DNA from: Pectinatus cerevisiiphilus
Lineage (GTDB): Bacteria; Bacillota; Negativicutes; Selenomonadales; Selenomonadaceae
Direction: 5' to 3'
Length of the DNA stretch: 64,000 nt
Assembly (NCBI RefSeq): GCF_004341685.1
Contig: NZ_SMAA01000001.1
Span: 186,001-250,000, forward strand
In this document: one piece after another, positions 35,962 through 46,465 of the stretch
Layout of the letters: every line of letters starts with the position of its first letter
How positions within the stretch are numbered: position 1 is the first letter of the stretch
Translations under genes and position numbers: made by a program
The notes under the pieces: model-generated
The model's input: the letters and a program-made list of their open reading frames with translations, nothing else
What the model was told of the DNA's origin: nothing
The model's database searches: none

Positions 35962-37683
35962 TTATATTTTAAATTTGCGTACAGCCTGACGTAATTCGTC
36001 TGCCATTTGGGAAAGTTTTTGGCTGGAAGAGGCAATTTCTTCAACAGAGGCTGATTGTTCCTGCGTTGCGGCAGAAATGTTCTGCGTTTCTTCAGAGGCC
36101 TTTTTACTTTCACCGTCTATTTCCTGTACAGCGGATACAACATTTTGGGCGTGCCCTGTTACTTCTTCGATGGAAGCAGAGATTTCACGGATTTGTTCTG
36201 TCATATCTTTGACCATATGGAGAATTTGTTTAAAGTTGCTGCCAGCACTGGAAACGACAGATGCACCAGTATCAACTTCGTTTTTGCTGTCGGCCATAAA
36301 GGTGACGGCATCATCGGTTTTGGCTTGTACCTGTCCGATGAGGTCAGTGATCTGTTTGGCGGCATCTTGGGATTGTTCTGCCAGTTTCCGGACTTCTTCG
36401 GCAACTACGGCAAAGCCTTTACCAGCTTCTCCTGCCCTTGCCGCTTCAATTGCTGCATTGAGTGCGAGCAGGTTGGTTTGGCCGGCAATACTGGATATGA
36501 CATCGACAATTTGGCCGATTTGTTTGGATTTTTCTTCCAATTCACCAATAACAGATGCGGTGCTATTCGTTTTGTTTTCAATGATTTTCATTTGGTCTAC
36601 GGCATGTGTAATAGCGCCTTCACCGTTGTTGGCTGTTTCGGCTGTTTTGTCAGCAGAACCTGATACGGTTTGGGTGTTTTCGGCTACCTGGTTTATTGCA
36701 GCGGAAATTTGTTTTACTAGATTGTCGGCAGAATTTGTGAGCTTAAGCTGGCGTTCAGCACCGTCAGCAACTTGTGTTACGGAGCCGGCTATCTGATTGG
36801 AAGCCTGCGCTGATTGTTCGGCACTAGCTGTCAATCCTGTCGAGGAGGTGGCCAGCTGTTCAGAAAGCGCGAGTAAATGGGATAAGAGGTTTTTGACACT
36901 GTTTTGCATGGAATCAACCGCTCGTGAAATTGCCCCAAATTCACTTTTGTCGTTCATGCTCTTGGGCGGGACAGGTGTAGAAAAGTCACCAGAGGCTAAA
37001 AGGTCAAGGAAATCAACGACATTAGTCATACGTGAAGAAATCTGCTTGGTAATAAGCCAGCCAAGTGAAAATGCCAAGATAATACCGATAATAATGATGG
37101 TTGAAAATGTTATGTTAGCAAAGGTAAAGTCTTTTTCATTCTGCGCGTTCATATCGTCAGCAGATTGGTTGATACTATCAGCTAACGCGGCTAATTCATT
37201 CATGAATTTGTCAGATACCGGTTTTCCCTGGGCCTTAAAAAGGGCATAGGCATCGCCATTTTGGCCTTGTTGTGCAAGTGTAAGTACAGTTTGTCTGACT
37301 GAACGGTACTTGGCTAAATCAGCTCTAATTTCCGTGAGCTGGGTTTTAGTCGTGTCACTCATAGGCATTTTTTCGAATTGTGCTAGGTTTTTATCGAAAT
37401 TGTCTGCCCGTTTGTCGATATCGTTTCGTAATTCTGTTTCTTCTTGGTTATCGGTTGTCAATATTAAGGCTTGGATGTCCGACTCTATCTTATGAGCTTC
37501 TGACATGTTGCCATTGACAAGTTCAACTGCCATGAGTTTCTCTGCATACATCACGTGCATATTTGCATTTGTCTTGTTGAGAAAATAATAGCCGACACCG
37601 CCGACGCCAACAAGAGAAACAAGTACGATGCAGAGTAGTAAAACGAGTTTTTGTTTGACCTTAAGATCTTGAATAAAATTCAA
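35962..37683 (-). CDS. Methyl-accepting chemotaxis protein
   Basis: This 573-residue receptor has TM1 at about 12-34, a helical periplasmic four-helix-bundle sensor (about 35-195), TM2 at about 190-212 with a HAMP domain, and a cytoplasmic signalling coil. The tip reads [20 protein letters not shown], the canonical CheA/CheW contact. The start appears to be TTG at 37683 with AGGGGCG upstream. The ligand is unknown. No other chemotaxis gene is in the window. Confidence 0.92.
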   Translation of the reverse strand: MNFIQDLKVKQKLVLLLCIVLVSLVGVGGVGYYFLNKTNANMHVMYAEKLMAVELVNGNMSEAHKIESDIQALILTTDNQEETELRNDIDKRADNFDKNLAQFEKMPMSDTTKTQLTEIRADLAKYRSVRQTVLTLAQQGQNGDAYALFKAQGKPVSDKFMNELAALADSINQSADDMNAQNEKDFTFANITFSTIIIIGIILAFSLGWLITKQISSRMTNVVDFLDLLASGDFSTPVPPKSMNDKSEFGAISRAVDSMQNSVKNLLSHLLALSEQLATSSTGLTASAEQSAQASNQIAGSVTQVADGAERQLKLTNSADNLVKQISAAINQVAENTQTVSGSADKTAETANNGEGAITHAVDQMKIIENKTNSTASVIGELEEKSKQIGQIVDVISSIAGQTNLLALNAAIEAARAGEAGKGFAVVAEEVRKLAEQSQDAAKQITDLIGQVQAKTDDAVTFMADSKNEVDTGASVVSSAGSNFKQILHMVKDMTEQIREISASIEEVTGHAQNVVSAVQEIDGESKKASEETQNISAATQEQSASVEEIASSSQKLSQMADELRQAVRKFKI

Positions 37684-37882
37684 AATATCGCCCCTTTTTT
37701 TGTAAAAATGTTATGTAAATGATACTAATGTAAAAATAATAGAAAATTATGATAAAAAAACTTTAGGTGTATTTGTACATTGTGTAAGTTCGTTATGCTT
37801 GAGGAAAATCCTCTATAAATAGTCAAATTTGCATGTAAATAATAAAAATAAAGAGAAGTTATAGAATGTATGTAGTTTAATG

Positions 37883-37911
37883 TTGTTGATAGATGATTTA
37901 TTCTGTATAAT
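37883..37911 (+). promoter_or_regulatory. Promoter of the repeat-bearing secreted protein gene
   Basis: TTGTTG (37883-37888) and TATAAT (37906-37911) are spaced by 17 bp. The rest of 37684-38002 is AT-rich and without a gene. Confidence 0.6.
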
Positions 37912-38002
37912 AAAACGTTAAGGGCATTATGAAGATGCCACTATTTTTTAGCTGTGGAATCAAGACAGATGTATGTAATTATGGTAGATGGAGGAATATA
38001 AA

Positions 38003-39289
38003 TTGAATTTTAAATGGATGAGGACAGTATGTGCCTTTTTATTGGTGTTTGTTTTTTTCGGCGGCAATACGATGGCGCAGGATTCTAATGGAACACTTGG
38101 CAGCGTTGACCCGGCGGCAATGCAGACGTACACAGAAGCGCTCCAAAATATGGATCAGCAAAATGCAAATAATGATGTGCAGTTATTGATAACTATGCCA
38201 ATGGGGAAGCTGACACTGGAAGGGAATATTGAATATCAAAAAAACCCATTATTGGTTAAAAATGATATAAAGGCACAATTTCTTACTAAGGAAAACAAGG
38301 TGTTTCCTGTTTTTGCCACGACGCAATATATGCAGGCTGATGGTAATGGTTTGCTGATTTATTCATCAAATGGACAGCAAGGGAAAAAGAAAAAATGGTA
38401 TTTGAGAAAAGTACCACTAACTGATCCTTTTAAGCAGAATTTATTGCTTTTACCTGCTAGTGAAGAATATTCACAGCATGTACAGAACCTGACAACAGCT
38501 GTCAAAGAAGTTTATGTTGAAAGTGAAGATGACAGTACGCAGCATCTTAGAGTTGTTTTTGATAATAAGAAATTATTTGATACTAATATAGCAGCTTTTT
38601 TTAGTGAAATGGACCCGACCTTGTCAGGTGCGGATAAAGCCGGAATGACAGAGGTTTTGAATAATTTGATTACGATGTTGCAAAACAGTAGTGATGTATC
38701 AGGGACAATAGATATAGATAAGAGTACGCATAAAATTGTAACAGCTGATTTTGATTTGAGTGATCAAATAAAGATTCTCGCCAGATCGGCATATACTTCT
38801 TTAATACCAACTCCGACACCATTTAAAAGTGATGATGAAGCAATTTTTACTGAAGATAATAAAGTTGCAAGTAAAGTTGCCGATAGTAAAGTAATAAATG
38901 CAACTGCGGATAATAATGTAGCAAATATAAATACAAATGATAAAGCAGCGAATGCAGTTGCAGATAGTAAAGTAGTAAATGCGAATGCCGATAATAAGGC
39001 AGCAAGTGCAGATGCAGATAATAAGGTTGCAGATAGTAAAGCGATAAATGCAACTGCGGATAATGATGCAGCAAATGCAGATGCAAAGAATAAAGCAGCA
39101 GGTACGGATGCAGAAAATGCATTGCTGAATAATAAGGAAGCCATAGAAAACCTGATAAATAATTCTACAGCACATATAATAATAAATGTGAAACCAGTAG
39201 ATAATATCATGGATTTGGCCATTCCCCAAAATGTACGTGATTCCGCTGTAGAATTAAAGATGGGCGGAGCATTAAGCAAAGCAAAATAA
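38003..39289 (+). CDS. Secreted protein with a LolA/LppX-like body and an Ala/Asn/Asp/Lys repeat tract
   Basis: The product is about 428 residues with a signal peptide (CAFLLVFVFFGG, cut near MAQ). Residues ~45-280 are beta-rich and may form a LolA/LppX-like lipid-carrier fold, judging only by strand pattern. Residues ~285-370 are a low-complexity repeat of units like ADNKAANA and VADSKVIN. A short ordered C-terminus follows. The TTG at 38003 lies eight bases after GGAGG; the ATG at 37988 overlaps that site and is unlikely. Confidence 0.55.
   Translation: MNFKWMRTVCAFLLVFVFFGGNTMAQDSNGTLGSVDPAAMQTYTEALQNMDQQNANNDVQLLITMPMGKLTLEGNIEYQKNPLLVKNDIKAQFLTKENKVFPVFATTQYMQADGNGLLIYSSNGQQGKKKKWYLRKVPLTDPFKQNLLLLPASEEYSQHVQNLTTAVKEVYVESEDDSTQHLRVVFDNKKLFDTNIAAFFSEMDPTLSGADKAGMTEVLNNLITMLQNSSDVSGTIDIDKSTHKIVTADFDLSDQIKILARSAYTSLIPTPTPFKSDDEAIFTEDNKVASKVADSKVINATADNNVANINTNDKAANAVADSKVVNANADNKAASADADNKVADSKAINATADNDAANADAKNKAAGTDAENALLNNKEAIENLINNSTAHIIINVKPVDNIMDLAIPQNVRDSAVELKMGGALSKAK
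38882..39078 (+). repeat. In-frame direct repeats within the secreted protein gene
   Basis: A block of about 45 bp beginning GATAGTAAAG at 38882 recurs at 39032, exactly 150 bp (50 codons) later, with few changes. Shorter degenerate units fill the space between. The tract encodes the Ala/Asn/Asp/Lys region. Confidence 0.75.
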
Positions 39290-39304
39290 AATAAATAAAT
39301 GAAT

Positions 39305-39336
39305 AAAAGGCAGCCGCTGAAAACGGCTGTCTTTTA
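39305..39336. terminator. Intrinsic terminator
   Basis: AAAAGGCAGCCG (39305-39316) pairs with CGGCTGTCTTTT (39324-39335), one wobble, with a T-rich end. It follows the repeat-protein gene. Confidence 0.8.
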
Positions 39337-39455
39337 CTATTTTGCAGGAGAAGCGGAGACGCTGGTAAAATTTGCTATAAAAATTAAATTAATAATGGTA
39401 AAATATTACAGAGGTTTTTTATTTTAACCATATTCTATTCCCGGAGGGGTAGCCG

Positions 39456-40400
39456 ATGCCTGACGAAAATTTGATAATAAAAGCTGTTCTGGATGAACTG
39501 CAGAAAGTTATTATTGGTAAAAAAGATGTGTTGGAGAAAATTTTGATGGCTATTTTAGCAGGAGGGCATATCCTCATAGATGATATACCAGGAGTGGGGA
39601 AGACCACCATCTCTATTGCTTTTGCTAAAGTATTAGGGTTGGCACAGAAGCGGTTGCAGTTTACACCGGATATACTCCCTTCTGATATTACGGGATTTTC
39701 GATGTATGACAGAAACAGAAATGAGTTTTGTTATGTAGAAGGCGCAGCAATGACAAATATTTTGCTGGCCGATGAAATCAACAGAACTTCACCGCGTACC
39801 CAGTCTGCCCTTTTGGAAGTAATGGAGGAAGGCAGTGTCACTGTGGATTCGGTCACTAGAAGTGTGCCGAAGCCTTTTATCGTTATTGCTACCCAAAATC
39901 CAGCCGGTTCTATAGGTACGCAGGAATTACCTGAATCGCAGGTAGACAGATTTTTGATAAGAATTTCAATAGGTTATCCTGAGGTCGAAGAGGAGATAGC
40001 TATTTTAAAAGGAATCCGTGAGAATCCGCTAAACAATATAAAAAGTATCCTTAATGCGGAAGAATTGCTTGCGCTGCAACAAAAGACAAAGCAAATATAT
40101 GTGGACGACAGTATTTATGAATATATAGCAAAACTGGCTAAAGCCACAAGGCAGTCACCGGCAGTTATGCTCGGCATAAGTCCGCGTGGCAGCATTGCCG
40201 CTATACGGATGACACAGGCGCGGGCTATGCTCTATGGCAGAAATTATGCGCGCCCGGATGATGTCGTAGCTGTTTTGAAACCGGTTTTACAGCATCGTTT
40301 GATAATGGATAATAGGGCAAGCTTTGAACGCAATTCACTCGATAAAGTTTTTGCCGAAATAGTGCAGACTGTTCCATTGCCTAAAATTACGGAGCATTAA
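39456..40400 (+). CDS. MoxR-family AAA+ ATPase
   Basis: This 314-residue ATPase has Walker A GVGKTTISIAFA (~45), Walker B LLADEINRTSPRTQSALLE (~103) and the sensor segment ATQNPAGSIGTQELPE. MoxR proteins act as chaperones for metal or extracellular-protein maturation together with DUF58 proteins, and such a gene lies 1 bp downstream. The ATG has GGAGGGG upstream. Confidence 0.9.
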   Translation: MPDENLIIKAVLDELQKVIIGKKDVLEKILMAILAGGHILIDDIPGVGKTTISIAFAKVLGLAQKRLQFTPDILPSDITGFSMYDRNRNEFCYVEGAAMTNILLADEINRTSPRTQSALLEVMEEGSVTVDSVTRSVPKPFIVIATQNPAGSIGTQELPESQVDRFLIRISIGYPEVEEEIAILKGIRENPLNNIKSILNAEELLALQQKTKQIYVDDSIYEYIAKLAKATRQSPAVMLGISPRGSIAAIRMTQARAMLYGRNYARPDDVVAVLKPVLQHRLIMDNRASFERNSLDKVFAEIVQTVPLPKITEH

Positions 40401-40401
40401 T

Positions 40402-41526
40402 ATGGCAACACGTTGGTTTATTTATATATTTGGACTTTCTTTCAGCATATCATTGTATATTTTATATACACAGTATGAAGCGTTCCTTTTGTTGGCACTG
40501 TTGCTGCTTATACCGATAATATCTTTATGTCTGCTTTTTATCGGACAAGGAGCGATGACGATAAAACTATTGCAAAGGCAATTTGTAGTAATGCGTGGCA
40601 AAACTGTAGAAATACCTGTTCTTTTGAAGAATCGTCTTCATTTGCCATTGGTAGATTTTACACTTAGCATGGGTGCAAAGGATACGAGCGGGAATTTTTA
40701 TGCGAACCAGGAACTGTCCATTGACAGTTTTGTTTTGCATGTAGGCAAGCGGTACTGTGCATATCAGGCCATGCGTTGTGGGCGGACAGAGCTGCAGTTT
40801 GGCAACAGTGTTTTTTATGACCTTTTAAAGATGTTTACATATAAGAAAAAAATAAATTTGACGGCGGCGGTGTTTATAATGCCGAAATTTTATAAGGATT
40901 TTACAGCTGTTGGTAGGCAGGCAGCACAGATGGTGCAGCCTGCCGGTGAATTGCTTGGCATAAGGCCGTACCGTTATGGGGATATTGGCAGAAGCATCCA
41001 TTGGAAAGTAAGTATTGCGCACGATGATATTTATGCAAAGGAATTTTATGTAGAAAATGAGACGGGACATACATTGCTATTGGATATACCCGCTGCTGCA
41101 AAGACACAAACCTGCAATGGGATATATGACACTTTTTATGCTGTGGGCGCATATCTCATAGGGCGGTATGGTTGTTTTAATTTTGCTTACCTGCTGCGGA
41201 CGGGCCTTTGGGTTGAAGTACCGGTTACATCGATGCAGGCATTTGACCAGCAATTAATCGAATATATGCGTGCTGACCGGATAGAGGACACTCTGGTAAA
41301 TTTACGGGGCTTAGCGGATACAAGAAAAACATATGAGAATAGTATATTTTATGTATCAACTGCCAATATGCAGGATATAGTAAAAACCATCGGCGGGCAG
41401 CTGGCTTCGCAGTTAACTGCTTTTACGGTGGGTAGTGATAGTGCTTCTGCAATAGGCGAAGCGGATGTCTTTATCAATGAAAATGATGTCGCTGGCAGTT
41501 TGGCTGCGGGAGTGTGGCAGTTATGA
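40402..41526 (+). CDS. DUF58 domain protein
   Basis: This 374-residue protein has two N-terminal membrane segments (about 8-52) and then a DUF58/vWA-like domain with [17 protein letters not shown] (~residue 190), the family signature. It is the middle gene of a MoxR-DUF58-transglutaminase operon, a widespread set thought to act in protein maturation at the envelope. Confidence 0.85.
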
Positions 41527-43907
41527 AATTTACAGGGAAATATTTGTCGTCTATTATTAGCATAATTTTACTAAATGCAGGCGTCTTGGCAGTGGCCAGC
41601 TGTATTTTATCTTATTCGACAATATCGCTGGACAGCAGAAACATATTGGCTTCCGTGCTGTTTTGTACCTTTATTTATATTTTCTTTCGCATTGCGGGAA
41701 CAACTGGATGTTTGATTTTTCGTATCTTATTTTTCTTAGCGGCAGTGTATTTTATATATGAGTATAGGACAGAACTGTATTTGAGCTTGCTTTATACGGT
41801 AAATAGTTTTATAGATGTGTTGAAACAACCATATCATTTGAATATACAGGCATTTAAATTACCAGCTGCTGACGAATTGGGTTATGTGGTAGACGCACAG
41901 CCGGTATTATGGCTACTGTTGTTGGGGTTAGGCACGATATTCCAAATATTGATGAAAAGCACGAAAGGAGCAGCGCTGTTATTGGTGTTGACTGTTCCTG
42001 CCTGCTTGTTTGGCATCTATTTTAATGTGATGCCTGATCCATACAGCTTGACTGGTGTAGTTGCGTTTTGGCTTGTGCTTTTTATTCATATGAATGAAAA
42101 ATATGATAAAAAAGTAGCAATGAGGGCACTTGTAATATGGGCTATTGTTTTGGTGGGAAGCGGCCTGATTCAGTATGCTGTACCCAAAGAGAATTATCGG
42201 CATCCTGATTTTATGCAGTTATTGCCACAATCAATAAGGGATTTTCTCAATGAATATCTTTCCCCAAATGGCGCAGCCTCAGCTTTAAACGATATACGCC
42301 ATGGCATCAACGGACGCGGTGAGCTGGGAGATATAGACACCTTGAGGCAGACCGGCCGCAGAATAATGGAAGTGCAGACTTCATTACAGGTAAAGGATCG
42401 ACTTTATCTGCGCAATTATTCGGGAGCAATATATAAAAATAATTCATGGAATGATCTGCCTGAAGATGTATATAAAAAATATGACAGGCTTTTTGCGGCA
42501 TATTCACCAGGGGCATGGTATGACCAAAGTGTTATTATCTTTGAGGCCTTGGCGGGTGATGAAAAAGGCCGTAATAGATTGGCTTCGTCCATGCAGACGG
42601 GGGAACAGTATAATGAACTTTTCGGGCCGCGTCAGTTTAGGATAGCCAAGTTGTTTGTAGAAGATAATGAATATTTTTTCCCCTATAATACTGATATATC
42701 AAGTTCAAGTTTTAAATATGATAAAATTGCCCAGGATACAGGTGGTAAACTTTATAAAGCTACGGTTTATGGGCAGCCACCGCGTTATGATATGCTCGAT
42801 TCCTTCCTCACTGACTATGGTTCCGAAAATAAATATTTAGCATATTATGTGCAGGCGGAAAGAGCTTATAGAGATTTTGTATATAATTATTATTTGCAGG
42901 TGCCTGCTGGTGTTTTAGATAATTTTGACACAAAATTCCCCGTCAGAAAAGTACGGACACATGCTGAACGGGAACAGCTGATAAGCAATTTGCAAAAGTA
43001 TTTTCAGGAAAACTACCGTTATACGCTCTCACCTGGACGGTTACCCGCAGGCAAGGATTTTGTCAGCTATTTTCTGGATGAATCGCATGAAGGGTACTGT
43101 ACCTATTTTGCTTCGGCGGCAGTTTTGATTTTGCGGCAGGCTGGGATACCGGCGCGTTATGTCGTTGGTTATTCTATACCGGAAAATACAGTGGCTGCTG
43201 GACAGGATTTAGGCAAAGATAATTACGGGAGACCCGTGAAGGATTTTACAGTTACGGATAAACAGGCTCATGCATGGGCAGAGATTTATGAAGATGGCTG
43301 GGGCTGGCGGCCGATAGATTTCACGCCGGGATATACAGGGGCTGCTTCACCACCGGCTACAAATCAGGAAAATACTTCACAGGAACATAAACAACAGGAT
43401 AATAAGTATGAAACACCACCGGAAAAACCTGCCACAGCTGACACAAAGCCTCCAGTGCAGCAAAATGGGGGAAATACTTTTTCCTTAATAATATTTTTGG
43501 TTGTAGGTGGAATAGTTATTTTAGGATTCGTCTGGTGCAGATATTGTCGACGGAACATCGACAATATCTTGCGGGATGATTTTACTGCTGCAAATACGGC
43601 ATTGCGTTTGCGGCAATTGTATGCTTATATGGAACGGCTGGCAAAGTATACAGGGCTGCGTCGTCCTTCTTATATGGATTATTTGGACTATGCCGGTTTT
43701 TTGCGGGAACATGAGAAAAAGTGGCAGAAAATTGCAGTTGAAGATTTTGTCAATATAGTGTTGCAAATGAGATTTAGCAGTGGCACAGTACCGGAAGAAA
43801 GAAAACTGACAGAGGCTGTGCAGATTGTTCGCAGGATGCGGGGCAGCCTTTATGATGGTTTGAATAGTTGGCAGAAATTATTATTCAGCTATATTTATAG
43901 GCTGTAA
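41523..43907 (+). CDS. Transglutaminase-like membrane protein (TgpA-type)
   Basis: The 794-residue product has about six N-terminal membrane segments, a large extracytoplasmic region with a transglutaminase core (catalytic Cys in [12 protein letters not shown], His in [11 protein letters not shown], Asp in RPIDFTP), a Thr/Gln/Pro-rich linker, another membrane helix (~residue 655) and a C-terminal DUF4129-like tail. ATG at 41523 overlaps the upstream stop (ATGA), with GGGAG nearby. The catalytic triad is intact, so the periplasmic domain should be an active cysteine protease or transferase. Confidence 0.87.
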
Positions 43908-43934
43908 ATTAGGTTGTACAGAGATGGTGATTTA

Positions 43935-45101
43935 ATGAAGCGGTGTATAATGCATGTGGATATGGATGCTTTTTTTGCTTCTGTTGAACAGGCCGACAAA
44001 CCACAATTGAGGGGAAAACCGATAATTGTCGGCGGAATCGGCACTCGTGGTGTCGTTTGTACTGCCTCTTATGAGGCGCGCAAATATGGCGTGCATTCTG
44101 CCATGTCAGGTGTAAAAGCGCATCAGTTGTGTCCGGAAGGAATTTTTTTGCCGGTTAGGCATGCGCGATATCGTGAGATTTCCAGCGTTATTTTTTCTAT
44201 TTTTGCTGAGTTTTCACCGAAAGTGGAACCATTATCTATTGATGAAGCCTTTTTGGATATAACCGGAATGGAGATGCTGTATAGTACGCCGCAGGAATAT
44301 GCCGTGAAGCTAAAAAAACGCATTTTTACACAGACTGGAGTCCATGCTTCGATCGGTATAGCACCAAATAAATTTCTAGCTAAATTAGCTTCTGATTTGC
44401 GAAAACCCGATGGCTTAGTCATAGTAAAAGAAGAGCAAAAAAAGGAATTTTTAGCAGAGCTGCCTATTAGTAAGCTGTGGGGAGTAGGAGCGAAGACAGC
44501 CCAGCGGCTGCAAATGGCTGGCTATTTCAAAATAGGTGATATAGCAGCTGCTGATAGAGCCGTTTTGCGATGTTTGCTTGGGACTAAAAATGCTATACAT
44601 TTGTGGCAGATGGCTAATGGCATAGATGATAGAAAAGTCGAATGTGACCGTGACTTAAAATCAGTGGGCAACGAGGAAACCTATGAAGAGGATATCCAGG
44701 GGCAGGAAATAGTTCAAGAAAAATTTCTGGCTCTGGCGGAAACTGTCGGTTGGCGTTTGCGGGAAAAAGGTTTAAAGGCAAAGACAATAAGCATAAAAGT
44801 ACGTACTGATAAATTTATTACTTATACGAGAAGCTGTACGTTGCCAGAAGGCGTCAACTTTGATAAGGTACTGTACGAATCGGCTATCAACTTGTTTAGG
44901 GCTTTGGCTTTCTCCGGTAAAATACGTTTGCTAGGCTTGACAGGAAGTAATTTTTCTATCATTGAAGAACAATCTTTATTTTGTGGTGATGGGAAACAAG
45001 AAAAGCTTTATAAAACGATTGATGGGATAAAGAAACGATTTGGTATGCAGTCTATTACTAAAGCGCAGCTGTTGAAAAAAAATAGGGATAAAGGGAAATA
45101 G
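43935..45101 (+). CDS. dinB: DNA polymerase IV
   Basis: This Y-family translesion polymerase of 388 residues has the catalytic acidic motifs MHVDMDAFFASVEQ and SIDEAFLDITG, and a helix-hairpin-helix segment (LWGVGAKTAQRLQ). I take the ATG at 43935, which gives the usual N-terminus. A short upstream in-frame extension from 43914 is unlikely. A canonical C-terminal clamp-binding motif is not obvious. It lies 27 bp after the transglutaminase gene. Confidence 0.9.
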   Translation: MKRCIMHVDMDAFFASVEQADKPQLRGKPIIVGGIGTRGVVCTASYEARKYGVHSAMSGVKAHQLCPEGIFLPVRHARYREISSVIFSIFAEFSPKVEPLSIDEAFLDITGMEMLYSTPQEYAVKLKKRIFTQTGVHASIGIAPNKFLAKLASDLRKPDGLVIVKEEQKKEFLAELPISKLWGVGAKTAQRLQMAGYFKIGDIAAADRAVLRCLLGTKNAIHLWQMANGIDDRKVECDRDLKSVGNEETYEEDIQGQEIVQEKFLALAETVGWRLREKGLKAKTISIKVRTDKFITYTRSCTLPEGVNFDKVLYESAINLFRALAFSGKIRLLGLTGSNFSIIEEQSLFCGDGKQEKLYKTIDGIKKRFGMQSITKAQLLKKNRDKGK

Positions 45102-45138
45102 GATAAAGTGTTTTGCCTATTGATTTGAAGGGATAGTA

Positions 45139-45172
45139 AAAACCGCCGGAAGTATTGTTTCCGGCGGTTTTT
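45139..45172. terminator. Intrinsic terminator after dinB
   Basis: A perfect 12-bp GC-rich stem (AAAACCGCCGGA, 45139-45150, with 45160-45171) ends in a T-run. Confidence 0.9.
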
Positions 45173-45254
45173 GCTATAGTACGTATTTTCTTAAAATATG
45201 AATAATAAATATAAAGATTGCCCAGATATCAGTATTTAACTAATAAAAAGATTT

Positions 45255-45614
45255 TTAAACATGGGAATTTAATAGAGTTTTTTGGTTCTTTTTAATATGG
45301 GCAATATACTTATTGCCCCATGCTTCTAATGAGTTTAGTACAGGTTTGAAATCATTACCAATGTCACTGAGTGAATATTCGACTCGAGGTGGAATCTGAT
45401 TATAAACTTTCCTTTTTATAAGACCATTTCCTTCCAATAATCTAAGCTGTTTCGTAAGTGTAGCCTGTGATATTGGATTTAAAAGCTTCTCCAATTCATT
45501 AAAACGTAAGATCTTTCCATCAAGGAAATGCATGATTAAAAGTGACCATTTACCAGTTAAAAGCTTTTGCGATGTAAAGTATGGGCATTTTCCAAATGAA
45601 TTTTGTTTGTCCAA
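45255..45614 (-). CDS. HxlR-family winged-helix regulator
   Basis: This 119-residue regulator has the HxlR pattern: an N-terminal cysteine (KCPYF, Cys10), GKWSLLIMHFL, SQATLTKQLRLLE recognition helix and RVEYSLSDIG wing. In relatives such as YodB the N-terminal cysteine senses electrophiles or disulfide stress. The start is TTG at 45614 behind a G-rich ribosome site. It diverges from a small secreted-protein gene; a target reductase gene is not present nearby. Confidence 0.85.
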   Translation of the reverse strand: MDKQNSFGKCPYFTSQKLLTGKWSLLIMHFLDGKILRFNELEKLLNPISQATLTKQLRLLEGNGLIKRKVYNQIPPRVEYSLSDIGNDFKPVLNSLEAWGNKYIAHIKKNQKTLLNSHV

Positions 45615-45823
45615 GACACGTCCCCCCCGTCAGTGTACTTTATATATTAACTATTACAAATAACGTATGATACAAAAAATACGTTGCATATAAATGATAC
45701 TGTAAATATATCGAAAAAGCAAGTTGGGGAAATGTTATATTGTAATACGATATTGTTTGATTTTATGGTTATTTAAAAATTTTTTAGAAAAAATTTAGAA
45801 AAATATTATTGATAAATAGCTTT

Positions 45824-45842
45824 TAGTGCCTATCGGGTACTA
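45824..45842. promoter_or_regulatory. Imperfect palindrome between hxlR-type gene and secreted-protein gene
   Basis: TAGTGCC and GGGTACTA flank TATC. TACT/AGTA-type half-sites occur in operators of YodB-like regulators, so this could be a site for the adjacent HxlR protein. The rest of 45615-45978 is AT-rich with a TATAAT-like box near 45889. Confidence 0.25.
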
Positions 45843-45978
45843 AGTTTTATAACAGAAACTACTTTACTTTCATGGCGTATGATAGTATTATAATCACATA
45901 AACAAAAAGTTATTAGATAACAAAATAAAAATTAACCAAATTAATTTACGAGTACAAAAAAAGAAAGGGTTGTTTATA

Positions 45979-46293
45979 ATGAAAAAGAACATATTTGCTT
46001 TAACTGCTATTCTCTTCGGAGTCGCTTTTACAGGTGTCACTAATGCCAATCCGGTTCAGTCACCTTTAACCATAACAAATATGAGCAGTAGTGAAAAAGG
46101 AATTTACAGGGATGTAGTGGATAGTAATCCTACTTCTTATAGCAAACGGGAAGTCAATGGTCACGTGTATGAAAGCTGGGTTGATAATGCTACAGCTTAT
46201 ACAAAAGTAGATGGAAATTTGGTAAAGACATATCAGATAGATAATGGACAAGGAAAAAGAACCATTATTAATATGAGCAGCAATTTAAGATAA
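45979..46293 (+). CDS. Small secreted protein
   Basis: The 104-residue product has a clear signal peptide (KKNIFALTAILFGVAFTG, cut near TNAN) and a polar, Tyr/Asn-rich mature part of about 80 residues. I do not recognise the family. ATG at 45979 follows AAAGGG at 10 bases. A decayed copy of its 5' end lies 430 bp downstream. Confidence 0.65.
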   Translation: MKKNIFALTAILFGVAFTGVTNANPVQSPLTITNMSSSEKGIYRDVVDSNPTSYSKREVNGHVYESWVDNATAYTKVDGNLVKTYQIDNGQGKRTIINMSSNLR

Positions 46294-46346
46294 GATTGGT
46301 TTTAGCTGTAAGGATATTTACAAACATAATGTCATAGACAAGAAAT

Positions 46347-46454
46347 TGTTTAGGCAACAATATAGAAATAACAAGATTAATTATTACTTAGAAAAAGAAA
46401 GGGTTGTTTATAATGAAAATAGTTATTTTGTGCAGCTTCATTTTGTTTGGGTAA
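46347..46454 (+). pseudogene. Truncated duplicate of the upstream region and signal peptide of the small secreted protein
   Basis: The 28 bases at 46392-46419 match 45958-45985 exactly, covering ribosome site and start codon, and similarity extends ~45 bp further upstream. The frame from ATG 46413 runs only 13 codons (MKIVILCSFILFG) before a stop at 46452. It looks like the remnant of a tandem duplication that kept the leader and half a signal peptide. Confidence 0.65.
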
Positions 46455-46465
46455 AGATGTTTAAC

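Noticed and set aside
38850-39110. CRISPR-like array
   Set aside because: The repeats are in-frame coding sequence with degenerate units, not identical repeats with unique spacers.
38764-39279. Long open frames on the minus strand opposite the repeat tract
   Set aside because: They arise from the low-complexity repeats of the real plus-strand gene and give Leu/Ser/Ala-rich or Tyr/Cys-rich nonsense.
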